Below are positions 27,462 to 35,500 of a stretch of DNA of 35,500 nt, piece after piece. The number at the start of each line of letters is the position of its first letter. The first letter of the stretch is position 1. The translations under genes were made by a program, and so were the position numbers. The notes beneath the pieces are model-generated. The model did not search any database. It had not been told where the DNA came from and saw only the letters and a program-made list of their open reading frames with translations. Origin of the DNA: Nocardioidaceae bacterium (GTDB lineage Bacteria > Actinomycetota > Actinomycetes > Propionibacteriales > Nocardioidaceae); assembly GCA_013696745.1 (NCBI GenBank), contig JACCXZ010000194.1, positions 1 through 35,500 of the forward strand, read 5' to 3'.

Positions 27462-28480
27462 TCGACCTGGTGGTGGCCGGTGGTGGACCGGTGGGGCTGG
27501 CGACCGCGCTGTACGCCGCACGCGCCGGACTGCAGGTCGTCGTCCACGAACCGCGCACCGGGACGATCGACAAGGCCTGCGGCGAAGGGCTGATGCCCGG
27601 CGCAGTGGCGTTGCTCGCCGGGCTCGGTGTGGACCCGGAGGGGCGGCCGCTGACGGGGATTCGTTACCACTGCGACGGCGCGTCCGCCGAGGCCCGGTTC
27701 CGGGACGGAGTGGGCCGTGGCGTCCGTCGCACGGTCCTGCACGCCGCGCTGCGATCCGCGGTGGCTGGTGCCGGCATCAGGGTCGTCGGCGCATCGGTGA
27801 CACACGTCGACCAGCACCCGACGGCGGTGGTCGTGGACGGGACCAGCGCCAGGTACCTCGTGGCAGCTGACGGGTTGCACTCCCCCACCCGCCGCCGGCT
27901 CGGCCTCGACCTGCCGAGGGGGCTGCTGCGCCGGCACGGCTTGCGTCTGCACGCGACGACCGCCCCGTGGTCCGAGCACGTCGAGGTGCACTGGGCGGTC
28001 GACGCCGAGGCATACGTGACGCCGGTCGCCGACGACCTGGTGGGGGTCGCCCTGCTCAGCTCACGGCGCTGTTCGTTTCAGGAGCAGCTGGCCTCGTTCC
28101 CTACCCTGCGGGAGCGGCTGCAGGGAGCCGACCTCTCCTCCGTCCGGGGTGCGGGACCGCTGCACCAACGATCCTCGCGGCGGGTCGCCGGGCGGGTGCT
28201 GCTCGCCGGCGACGCCAGCGGGTACGTCGACGCGCTCACTGGTGAGGGGATCGCCTTGGGGCTGGCCCAAGCCAAGGCGGCGGTGGCCGCGATCGTGGCC
28301 GACGACCCGTTGTCCTACGAGCACGCGTGGCGCCGGATCACCTGGCGCTACCGGTGGCTCACCACTGCCCTGCTGCAGGGCACCCGGCTACCACTGCTGC
28401 GCCGACAACTGGTGCCGACCGCGGCGGCACTGCCAGGTGTGTTCTGCTCCGCGGTCAACCAGCTGGCTCGTCCGGTCTGA
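27458..28480 (+). CDS. FAD-dependent oxidoreductase/monooxygenase
   Basis: MIDLVVAGGGPVGLATALYAARAGLQVVVHEPR, DKACGEGLMPGAV, RVLLAGDASGYVDALTGEGIALG; ATGA overlap with ICMT gene. Confidence 0.9.
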   Translation: MIDLVVAGGGPVGLATALYAARAGLQVVVHEPRTGTIDKACGEGLMPGAVALLAGLGVDPEGRPLTGIRYHCDGASAEARFRDGVGRGVRRTVLHAALRSAVAGAGIRVVGASVTHVDQHPTAVVVDGTSARYLVAADGLHSPTRRRLGLDLPRGLLRRHGLRLHATTAPWSEHVEVHWAVDAEAYVTPVADDLVGVALLSSRRCSFQEQLASFPTLRERLQGADLSSVRGAGPLHQRSSRRVAGRVLLAGDASGYVDALTGEGIALGLAQAKAAVAAIVADDPLSYEHAWRRITWRYRWLTTALLQGTRLPLLRRQLVPTAAALPGVFCSAVNQLARPV

Positions 28481-29558
28481 GTGCCGGCGCAGTGTCTGCC
28501 CTGTCCTCGTTCCAGGTGGTGACCGCGGTCCAGGCGACGGCGGCCAGCGGCACGGACAGCAGCGCACCGATGATCCCGGCGAGGATCGTGCCGACCGTCA
28601 GAGCGAGCAGGATCGCCAGCGGGTGGAGGGACAACGCCCTGCCGAGGACGACCGGCGCCAGCACGTCGCCCTCGATCTGGTTCACGGCGATGACGACCCC
28701 GAGGACGATGAGCGCGGTCACCGGGCCGTTGGCGACCAGGGCGATCAGCGCCGCCAGCGCCCCGGCGACCGTCGCCCCGACGAGTGGGATGAACGCACCC
28801 ACGAAGACCACCAACGCCAGGGGTAGGGCCAGTGGCACGCCGAGCACGACCAGCGCGATGCCGATGATGACCGAGTCCACCAGCGCGATGATCGCGGTGC
28901 CGCGCACGTAGCCTCCCAGGACGTCCACGGAGCGTTCTCCCACCAGCCGCATACGGCCCAAGCGGTTGCCCGACAGCGGGCGCAGCAGGAACTCCCAGAT
29001 CCGCTCGCCGTCCTTGAGCAGGAAGAACAGGATCACCGCACCCAGGAACACGCCGGCGACCGCCTCCACGGCCACCGTGGCACCTTGGATGGCGCCGGTG
29101 CGGAACTGCTCACCCTGCAGCGCCTCGACGACCGCGCTCCGGGCCTGGTCGAGCTGGCCCTCGTCGATCGGCACCGGCCCCGAGGCGAGGTAGCGCTGCA
29201 GCTCACCCAACCCCTCCTCAGCTTCGGTCCGCAGATCTTCCCACTGGCTTCGCACCCCGGCGACGACGATCCCGACCACTGCGCCGATCGCCAGGAACCC
29301 GCTGAGCATGGACACCCACACGGCCAGGGCGGGCGGCAGCCCTACTCGCTGCAGCAGCCGTACCAACGGGCTGATCGCCGCAGCCAGCAGGATGGCGATC
29401 AGCACCGGGACGACGACCAACCTCAACCGCACCATCACGACGACCAGCAACGCCCCCAGCGCCAGCACCAGCAGGGTCTGGGTGCATCTCACGGCGAGCC
29501 GGCCCAAGCCGTCCGCCCACGGCGACGCCTGCGCTGACGAATGCGTTGCCTTGTCCAC
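28455..29558 (-). CDS. AI-2E family transporter (PerM/YdiK-type permease)
   Basis: 367 aa; VVPVLIAILLAAAISPLVRLLQRVGLPPALAV, FVGAFIPLVGATVAGALAALIAL, NQIEGDVLAPVVLGRALSLHPLAILLAL. Confidence 0.92.
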   Translation of the reverse strand: MDKATHSSAQASPWADGLGRLAVRCTQTLLVLALGALLVVVMVRLRLVVVPVLIAILLAAAISPLVRLLQRVGLPPALAVWVSMLSGFLAIGAVVGIVVAGVRSQWEDLRTEAEEGLGELQRYLASGPVPIDEGQLDQARSAVVEALQGEQFRTGAIQGATVAVEAVAGVFLGAVILFFLLKDGERIWEFLLRPLSGNRLGRMRLVGERSVDVLGGYVRGTAIIALVDSVIIGIALVVLGVPLALPLALVVFVGAFIPLVGATVAGALAALIALVANGPVTALIVLGVVIAVNQIEGDVLAPVVLGRALSLHPLAILLALTVGTILAGIIGALLSVPLAAVAWTAVTTWNEDRADTAPALRPDEPAG

Positions 29559-29585
29559 GATGGGGACCTACCGGCAGCTACGTGA

Positions 29586-29605
29586 CTGCGGGGAGCTCCC
29601 CGCAG
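29586..29605. promoter_or_regulatory. Perfect 20 bp palindrome in divergent intergenic region
   Basis: CTGCGGGGAGCTCCCCGCAG, between AI-2E permease start and GAF-ANTAR start. Confidence 0.6.
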
Positions 29606-29736
29606 CGGTCTGTGTCCGCAACGAACCTACGCGGCGATCCGCCCGCCGACTCGGTTATGCTGCGTGGGCCGGTATGTGGTCCGCGATAGGTGCGGGGAGC
29701 GCGTCGCCGACTGCGCACGAGGGCGGAGCAGCTACC

Positions 29737-30480
29737 GTGGCCGATCACCGGACGACCCCCGAGTCCCAGGGTGACGCCCGCACGGCCATGGGACGCAGCT
29801 TCGCCCAGGTTCTCGGCGAGCTGGCCGAGGACCCCGAGGAGCAGCCCGCTCTCGAGCGCATCGTGCAGCAGGCGGTCGAGGCGGTGCCCGGCTGTGACTA
29901 CTGCGGGGTGTCGTTGCGGCGCGGCCGGGACAAGGTCGAGACGCCTGCGTCCACCGACCCGCTGGTCGACGAGGCGGATTCCCTGCAGTACGACCTGCAG
30001 GAGGGGCCGTGCCTGGATGCGATCTACGTCGACGACACCTATGTGGTCGACGACCTGAGGACCGACGACCGCTGGCCCCGATGGGCTCCGCGTGCCGCCG
30101 CGCTGGGGATGCGCTCCATCCTGAGCGTCCGGCTCGCCACCACGTCGGGCACGCTGGGCGGGCTCAACCTGTATGCACGTGAGACACACGCCTACACGCG
30201 GCACGACGTCGACGTCGCCCACCTGTACGCGTTGCACGCGACGTCGGCCCTCGTGATGACCCAGAAGGTCGCCGGCCTGCAGACAGCGCTGGGCACCCGG
30301 CACGTGATCGGGATAGCACAGGGCATCCTGATGCAGCGCTACGGCGTCTCCAAGGAGCGCGCGTTCGAGGTCCTGCGGCGGTACTCCCAGCACCACAACC
30401 TCAAGCTGCGTGACGTCGCCCAGGAGCTGGTCGACCGGGGCAGCATCCCAGCGCACGGCCCCGCCATCGGAGATGGCTGA
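29737..30480 (+). CDS. GAF and ANTAR domain protein (1)
   Basis: GTG start VADHRTTPES (ATG at 29674 is an alternative); GAF DYCGVSLRRG...LQEGPCLDAI; ANTAR GTRHVIGIAQGILMQRYGVSKERAFEVLRRYSQHHNLKLRDVAQELV. Confidence 0.9.
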   Translation: MADHRTTPESQGDARTAMGRSFAQVLGELAEDPEEQPALERIVQQAVEAVPGCDYCGVSLRRGRDKVETPASTDPLVDEADSLQYDLQEGPCLDAIYVDDTYVVDDLRTDDRWPRWAPRAAALGMRSILSVRLATTSGTLGGLNLYARETHAYTRHDVDVAHLYALHATSALVMTQKVAGLQTALGTRHVIGIAQGILMQRYGVSKERAFEVLRRYSQHHNLKLRDVAQELVDRGSIPAHGPAIGDG

Positions 30481-31201
30481 TCGGCTCAGCATGACGAACA
30501 AGGCAACGGTGCTCGTGCAGCTCGCCCGGGCGATGTCACACGCCGACACCCAGCGGTCAATGGCCTGGCGGCTGTGCCTCGCCTGCACGAGAGTCCTGGG
30601 AGCCGACAGCGGGGCCATCACGCTGGCCTACACCCGGCCGGAACGGGTGACCCTGTGCGCGACCGATGACACCGCCGCCCGCCTGGAGGATTTGCAGGAT
30701 GTCCTGGGCGAGGGGCCGGGAGCCGACGCCTTCGAGTCGGGTCGGGCCGTGCGGTGCTCGCTGGGAGACCAAGCAGCGCACCGTCGGTCGATGTTCGCCG
30801 ACTCCGCACGGCAGGCGGTCGGGCCGCTGGAGATACATGCGTTCCCGATGCGTCAGGGTCGCTCGGTGATCGGTGTGCTCACGCTGTACCACGCAAGCGG
30901 TCACCGCCTTCGGCGTGAACCGGCTGAGGCACAGTTCCTCGCCGATGCCGTCGTCGCGGCGTTGCTGCACGAGCCGGGCACGACGAAGACGCCCTCACCC
31001 TGGAGCGCACGGGCCAGCATCGACCAGGCCACGGGGATGGTGGTCGCGCAGCTCGCCATCTCTCCTCAAGACGCGTTGGTGCTCTTGAAGGCGCATGCTT
31101 ACGCAGACGACACCAGCCTGGACCTTGTCGCCGAAGCGGTCGTGGACCGCCGATTCGACTTCCGCCACTACGACGACAGCTTCGGGAGCGACCCTTCATG
31201 A
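30473..31201 (+). CDS. GAF and ANTAR domain protein (2)
   Basis: LGEGPGADAFESGRAVRCSLGD...; ANTAR ARASIDQATGMVVAQLAISPQDALVLLKAHAYADDTSLDLVAEAVVDRR; overlaps previous stop. Confidence 0.88.
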   Translation: MADRLSMTNKATVLVQLARAMSHADTQRSMAWRLCLACTRVLGADSGAITLAYTRPERVTLCATDDTAARLEDLQDVLGEGPGADAFESGRAVRCSLGDQAAHRRSMFADSARQAVGPLEIHAFPMRQGRSVIGVLTLYHASGHRLRREPAEAQFLADAVVAALLHEPGTTKTPSPWSARASIDQATGMVVAQLAISPQDALVLLKAHAYADDTSLDLVAEAVVDRRFDFRHYDDSFGSDPS

Positions 31202-31905
31202 TCCCCAGGACTCCCGCACAGGCTCTTGCCGACGCGGCCTCAGCCCTGGTGCACGAGCAGCACGTGACCGACATCCTGGCTCGACTGCTGCGTGACTGTG
31301 CCGCAACGGTGTCCGCGGACGCGATCGGCCTGATGGTGGTGACGCCCGGCGGTGACCTGGAGCTGCTCAGCTCAACGTCACACCGCGTCAAGGAGCTCGA
31401 GCTCTTCCAGATCCAGCAGGACCTGGGCCCTTGTGTGGACGCCATCTCCAACGCCGAGACTGTGGGCGTGTGGGACGACGACGCGTTGCGGGAGCGGTGG
31501 ACCGACGTCGGTTCCGCGATCGTCGAGGCGGGGTATCACGCGGTGCACGCCTTCCCGCTGCGCTGGCAGCAGCAGGTGGTGGGCGGCCTGAACGTGTTCT
31601 GGACCAAGCCCGGCCCGCGTGATCGACAGGACGCCGAGCTCTGTCAGGCCTTCGCCGACGTGGCCACGCTGGCCATCGTGCACAGCGTGCGTCCCAGTGC
31701 CGACGACGTGGGGGAACGGGTGCATCTCGCGCTGGAGGGCCGTCACGTCATCGAGCAGGCCAAGGGACTCGTGGCCTACCAGCAGGACCTGCCGATGTCC
31801 GACGCCTATGACTGGCTGGTCACGACGGCGGCGAAGGACGGCGGCGACCTGACTGCCACCGCGGCAGGGATCCTGCGCCAGGCCCATCAGCACGAGCCCG
31901 GCTGA
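31198..31905 (+). CDS. GAF and ANTAR domain protein (3)
   Basis: QQDLGPCVDAISNAETV; ANTAR EGRHVIEQAKGLVAYQQDLPMSDAYDWLVTTAAKDGGDLTATAAGIL; ATGA overlap. Confidence 0.88.
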   Translation: MIPRTPAQALADAASALVHEQHVTDILARLLRDCAATVSADAIGLMVVTPGGDLELLSSTSHRVKELELFQIQQDLGPCVDAISNAETVGVWDDDALRERWTDVGSAIVEAGYHAVHAFPLRWQQQVVGGLNVFWTKPGPRDRQDAELCQAFADVATLAIVHSVRPSADDVGERVHLALEGRHVIEQAKGLVAYQQDLPMSDAYDWLVTTAAKDGGDLTATAAGILRQAHQHEPG

Positions 31906-31960
31906 GGAGCGCGCTGCAGGTGCGCCCGTTTGGAGGATACAGAATGGGGAACCGGAGACC

Positions 31961-32443
31961 ATGTCGCCCCGTCTGGAGTCTGCGGTCACCGTCGGCGACA
32001 TCATGGTGCGCCCGGCGCCGTTCATCCGATGCGCCGACCACATGGTGTCCGCGGCGCGGCTCATGCGCGACCTTGATCTCCGGGCCCTGCCGATCTGTGA
32101 GTCCGATGGCCGGGTCGTCGGCATGCTGCGTGACCGAGACATCGTCACCTGCTGCGTGGCGGAGGACGACGACCCGGGCACGGTGACGGCCCTCGAGTTC
32201 GCGGAAGGACCACCGGTCCGGGTCCGCACCTGGCTGCGGGTCCACCACGCCCTGCACCTCATGCTGTGCCAGCGGCTGACGTACCTGCCCGTGGTGGAGC
32301 ACGAGCGCCTCGTCGGGTTCATCGACCTGGGAGGGGTGCTGGACGCCACCGCGGCACTACCGACGCGGGAACCACGCGACCTGGTCGACCTGGCCGACGT
32401 GGTCGATCTCGACGAGCGCCGCAACGACCGGGCGCAGGTCTGA
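31961..32443 (+). CDS. CBS domain protein
   Basis: TVGDIMVRPAPFIRCADHMVSAARLMRDLDLRALPICESDGRVVGMLRDRDIV ... LTYLPVVEHERLVGFIDLGGVL. Confidence 0.88.
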   Translation: MSPRLESAVTVGDIMVRPAPFIRCADHMVSAARLMRDLDLRALPICESDGRVVGMLRDRDIVTCCVAEDDDPGTVTALEFAEGPPVRVRTWLRVHHALHLMLCQRLTYLPVVEHERLVGFIDLGGVLDATAALPTREPRDLVDLADVVDLDERRNDRAQV

Positions 32444-32487
32444 TCCCTCACCACTCACCGAACGACCACCGACAAGGGAGTCACACT

Positions 32488-33672
32488 GTGAAGGCTGTCA
32501 CCTGGCAGGGCAAGCGCGACGTACGGGTGGAGGAGGTTCCCGACCCGGTGATCGAGCAGCCGACCGACGCCATCATCCGGGTGACCTCGTCCGGCCTGTG
32601 CGGCTCGGACCTGCACCTGTACGAGGTGCTCGCACCCTTCATGACCGAGGGCGACATCCTCGGTCACGAGCCGATGGGCGTCGTCGAAGAGGTGGGCTCA
32701 CAGGTCACCGGCCTGGCCCCCGGCGATCGGGTCGTGGTGCCCTTCAACATCTCGTGCGGCAGCTGCTGGATGTGTGACCAGAAGCTCTACAGCCAGTGCG
32801 AGACGACACAGGTCAGCGACGAGGGCATGGGCGCGGCCCTGTTCGGCTACACCAAGCTGTACGGCCAGGTGCCCGGCGGTCAGGCGGAGTACCTGCGGGT
32901 GCCCCAGGCTCAGTTCGGACCGATCAAGGTGCCCGACGGCCCCAGCGACGATCGCTTCGTGTACCTCTCCGACGTGCTGCCCACGGCCTGGCAGGCCCTC
33001 GAGTACGCCGGAGTCCCCGACGGCGGCAGTGTGGCGGTGATCGGTCTCGGCCCGATCGGCGACATGGCCTGCCGGATCGCCCTGCACCGCGGGCACCGGG
33101 TCTTCGGCCTCGACCACGTCCCCGAACGGCTGGCACGCGCACGCGACCGCGGGGTGCAGACCGTGGACGTCTCCGACAGCGACACCGACGCAGGCGACGT
33201 CGTACGCGAGCTCACCGGCGGACGCGGGCCCGACTCGGTCATCGACGCGGTCGGCATGGAGGCGCACGGGTCCACCGGGTCGAAGATCGCCCAGCACCTG
33301 GCCGGCCTGCTTCCGGACGCGGTATCACAGCCGATGATGGCCAAAGTCGGCCTGGACCGCCTCTCAGCCTTCTATGCAGCCATCGACATGGTGCGGCGCG
33401 GCGGCACGATTTCACTCAGCGGCGTCTACGGCGGTCAGACCGATCCGCTGCCGATGCTGACCCTCTTCGACAAGCAGGTACAGCTGCGGATGGGGCAGGC
33501 CAACGTGCGCCGCTGGAGCGACGACATCCTGCCGCTGCTGGTGGACGACGCCGACCCGCTGGGCGTCGAGAGCTTCGCCACGCACCATGTCCCGCTGAGC
33601 GAGGCGCCGAGCGCGTACGCGGACTTCCAAGCCAAACGCAACGGCACGGTGAAGGTGCTCTTCAAGCCCTGA
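32488..33672 (+). CDS. Zinc-dependent alcohol dehydrogenase (MDR superfamily)
   Basis: GTG start; GLCGSDLHLYE, GHEPMGVVEEVG, CGSCWMCDQKLYSQCE, VAVIGLGPIGDMACRIALHRG. Confidence 0.93.
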   Translation: MKAVTWQGKRDVRVEEVPDPVIEQPTDAIIRVTSSGLCGSDLHLYEVLAPFMTEGDILGHEPMGVVEEVGSQVTGLAPGDRVVVPFNISCGSCWMCDQKLYSQCETTQVSDEGMGAALFGYTKLYGQVPGGQAEYLRVPQAQFGPIKVPDGPSDDRFVYLSDVLPTAWQALEYAGVPDGGSVAVIGLGPIGDMACRIALHRGHRVFGLDHVPERLARARDRGVQTVDVSDSDTDAGDVVRELTGGRGPDSVIDAVGMEAHGSTGSKIAQHLAGLLPDAVSQPMMAKVGLDRLSAFYAAIDMVRRGGTISLSGVYGGQTDPLPMLTLFDKQVQLRMGQANVRRWSDDILPLLVDDADPLGVESFATHHVPLSEAPSAYADFQAKRNGTVKVLFKP

Positions 33673-33970
33673 GCTGGTGGGCCATCTCCGTGAGTTCGTC
33701 GGGGGTACGCGCGTCCGTCAGGGAGCGGATCCGCTGCCAGGTCAGCCCCGTATCCGGCGGATCACCTGAGTCACTCTGGTCGCCAGCGCGTACCCGCACC
33801 GAGGCGGTCAGTGGTGCAGGAGCGGGGTCGCCGGGCATGCGATAGCCCGGTTCGCGCCACCTGCGCCACTGGTGCACCGCCCGGACCTGAATCCCGACGA
33901 ACTTGCGGGCGCGGACGCTGGTCCCTGCCCTGTCGGGCGTGAAATCGCTTCGGGTGGGTACGGCGGACGC

Positions 33971-34234
33971 ATGTCGAACCCATCGCAGGACCAGCCGGTC
34001 GAGGGGCTCGAGAACCTCGACGCGGCGTCGATGCACGATGACCTCGAGCGTGCCCCGGAGGAGAAGTCCTCCCGCGAGCAGCAACCGACCCAGCAGATCG
34101 ATGAGCCGGCGCCGGGTGACGACCCGCAGCAGGAGCGTCGGGGTCAACACGCCATGGAGAGTCCTACGGACCCACCCGAGCTGCCCTCGGAGCAGCGGGA
34201 CAGCCACAGTGAACGGACAGACCGACCCGAATAG
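33971..34234 (+). CDS. Small hydrophilic, low-complexity hypothetical protein
   Basis: MSNPSQDQPVEGLENLDAASMHDDLERAPEEKSSREQQPTQQIDEPAPGDDPQQERRGQ...; E/Q/D/P-rich. Confidence 0.45.
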   Translation: MSNPSQDQPVEGLENLDAASMHDDLERAPEEKSSREQQPTQQIDEPAPGDDPQQERRGQHAMESPTDPPELPSEQRDSHSERTDRPE

Positions 34235-34305
34235 GACTCGACGCGCTGGGTACGGAAGTTCAGCCGTCACCTGGGTCCAACAGCGTGGCCCGGGTGGCGG
34301 TCCAC

Positions 34306-35133
34306 TCACGCCTCGAGCTGTCGGCGCACCCGCTGCAAGATGCCGGCGAGCAGCCGTGAAACCTGCATCTGAGTCACCCCGAGCTGATCGGCGATCGTGG
34401 TCTGCGTCTGGTCGTGGAAGAAGCGGAGATTCAGGATCAACCGGTCCCGCTCCGGCAGCGCACGGATTACCGGGGCGAGGGCGACGTGCGTCTCCATACG
34501 GGTCATGTCCGGGTCGTCGCAGCCGAGCAGGTCGCCCAGTGACGAGCTGCCCTCCGCGCCGACGGGGTGGTCCAGCGAGGCCGGCGTGAAGCAGCCGTTG
34601 CTGGCCAGGGCCTCGGTCACGTCGTCGATCGGGGCATCGAGGGAGCTGGCGATCTGCGTCGCGGTCGGCGAGTGGGCGAGTTCTTGATGCAGCTCACTGG
34701 CAGCCGCTGCGATCCTGCCCTGCATGTCCTGGATCCGACGAGGTGGACGCACCGCCCACGAGCAGTCACGGAAGTGCTTCTTGACCTCCCCGGAGATCGT
34801 CGGCACGGCGTAGGACAGGAAGCTCTTGCCGTAGTCGGGCTCGAAACCGTGGACCGCCTTGGACAGACCCACGCAGGCCACCTGCTCGAGGTCCTCGATC
34901 GGCTCACCGCGGCCGCGGTAACGGGAGGCGATGGAGCGGGCGACGTCGAGATGCAGGACCACTACCTCGTCGAGCAGTTCGCGGCGTTCGGCCTCGCTGT
35001 CGCAACGCGCGGCCTCGCAGAGCAGCCGGGCGGCCGACTCGTCTCGGGCCGCGCTGCCGACCCGGCAAGCCGAACGACGCCGGGGATTGGCCTGCGCCGG
35101 AACAACGGGCGCGTCGATGGAGTGTGCAGTCAC
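34306..35133 (-). CDS. SigB/SigF/SigG family RNA polymerase sigma factor
   Basis: SRYRGRGEPIEDLEQVACVGLSKAVHGFEPDYGKSFLSYAVPTISGEVKKHFRDCSWAVRPPRRIQ; region 4 LNLRFFHDQTQTTIADQLGVTQMQVSRLLAGIL. Confidence 0.95.
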   Translation of the reverse strand: MTAHSIDAPVVPAQANPRRRSACRVGSAARDESAARLLCEAARCDSEAERRELLDEVVVLHLDVARSIASRYRGRGEPIEDLEQVACVGLSKAVHGFEPDYGKSFLSYAVPTISGEVKKHFRDCSWAVRPPRRIQDMQGRIAAAASELHQELAHSPTATQIASSLDAPIDDVTEALASNGCFTPASLDHPVGAEGSSSLGDLLGCDDPDMTRMETHVALAPVIRALPERDRLILNLRFFHDQTQTTIADQLGVTQMQVSRLLAGILQRVRRQLEA

Positions 35134-35260
35134 GTGTACACCACCTCAGAACAAGAGGATGTGGCACGACTGCTTGACCACTGGCGCCAACACAACCACC
35201 AGTGGGGCACGCTGTGCAACCCGACCGAGGCCGGGGGCGACGGTGTTGCATGATGTGGCG

Positions 35261-35500
35261 ATGAGCAACGTGAGCAACCTGAGCGACGTGAACGACATGA
35301 GCGACCTCAGTGCCCAGCTGGCCGGCGTGGCCCGTGCGCTGTTGGCCGAAGATGACGTGCAGCAGACACTGGACAAGGCCGTTGCGATGGCGACGGACGT
35401 CGTTCGCGGTTGTGATCATGCGGGCGTCTCCCTGGTCCGCCGCAGTCAAGGCATCGACACCCGAGCGGCGACCCACAGCATCGTCCGACGTGGTGACGAG
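35261..35500 (+). CDS. GAF domain protein (likely GAF-ANTAR), truncated by window end
   Basis: MSNVSNLSDVNDMSDLSAQLAGVARALLAEDDVQQTLDKAVAMATDVVRGCDHAGVSLVRRSQGIDTRAATHSIVRRGDE. Confidence 0.75.
   Translation, partial: MSNVSNLSDVNDMSDLSAQLAGVARALLAEDDVQQTLDKAVAMATDVVRGCDHAGVSLVRRSQGIDTRAATHSIVRRGDE

Noticed and set aside
33662-34309. 215 aa minus ORF downstream of the alcohol dehydrogenase
   Set aside because: Overlaps the better-looking small plus ORF at 33971 and has R/V-rich shadow composition; a short C-terminal part (…RSLTDARTPDELTEMAHQLRA) might be real but the start cannot be supported

Overview
GC-rich actinobacterial chromosomal window with dense, mostly housekeeping or accessory-metabolic genes on both strands. 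No rRNA, tRNA, CRISPR array, phage or transposase was recognised. Left to right: (i) a minus-strand aerobic CO-dehydrogenase/xanthine-dehydrogenase-type accessory operon (MobA-like, MoxR/CoxD, CoxE VWA, XdhC, partial CoxS), divergent from an M20 peptidase; (ii) a ~650 bp ORF-poor gap (5692-6341) with a run of hairpins and a helically phased array of DnaA-box-like 9-mers; (iii) groEL with twin CIRCE elements, then thrC; (iv) a decayed-gene zone and an HExxH protein; (v) otsB ... otsA with LytR_C, DUF3263, MarR and Gfo/Idh genes between; (vi) M23 peptidase and an EgtA-like ligase; (vii) SDR/acyl-CoA dehydrogenase divergent from a TetR regulator; (viii) a YeeE/YedE transporter; (ix) a compact candidate biosynthetic cluster: geranylgeranyl-reductase-like flavoprotein + UbiA prenyltransferase, divergent from type III PKS + ICMT-type methyltransferase + FAD monooxygenase (srsABC-like plus prenylation genes); (x) AI-2E family permease; (xi) three translationally coupled GAF-ANTAR genes, CBS protein, Zn alcohol dehydrogenase, SigB/F-type sigma factor, and a fourth GAF gene cut by the window edge. 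Most interesting: the UbiA/GGR/type III PKS/ICMT/FAD cluster and its 33 bp bidirectional, apparently leaderless promoter; the DnaA-box-like array away from dnaA; the structured intergenic element beside it; a REP/MITE-like palindromic repeat present twice; and the coupled GAF-ANTAR trio. All family calls come from reading motifs, with no database search.
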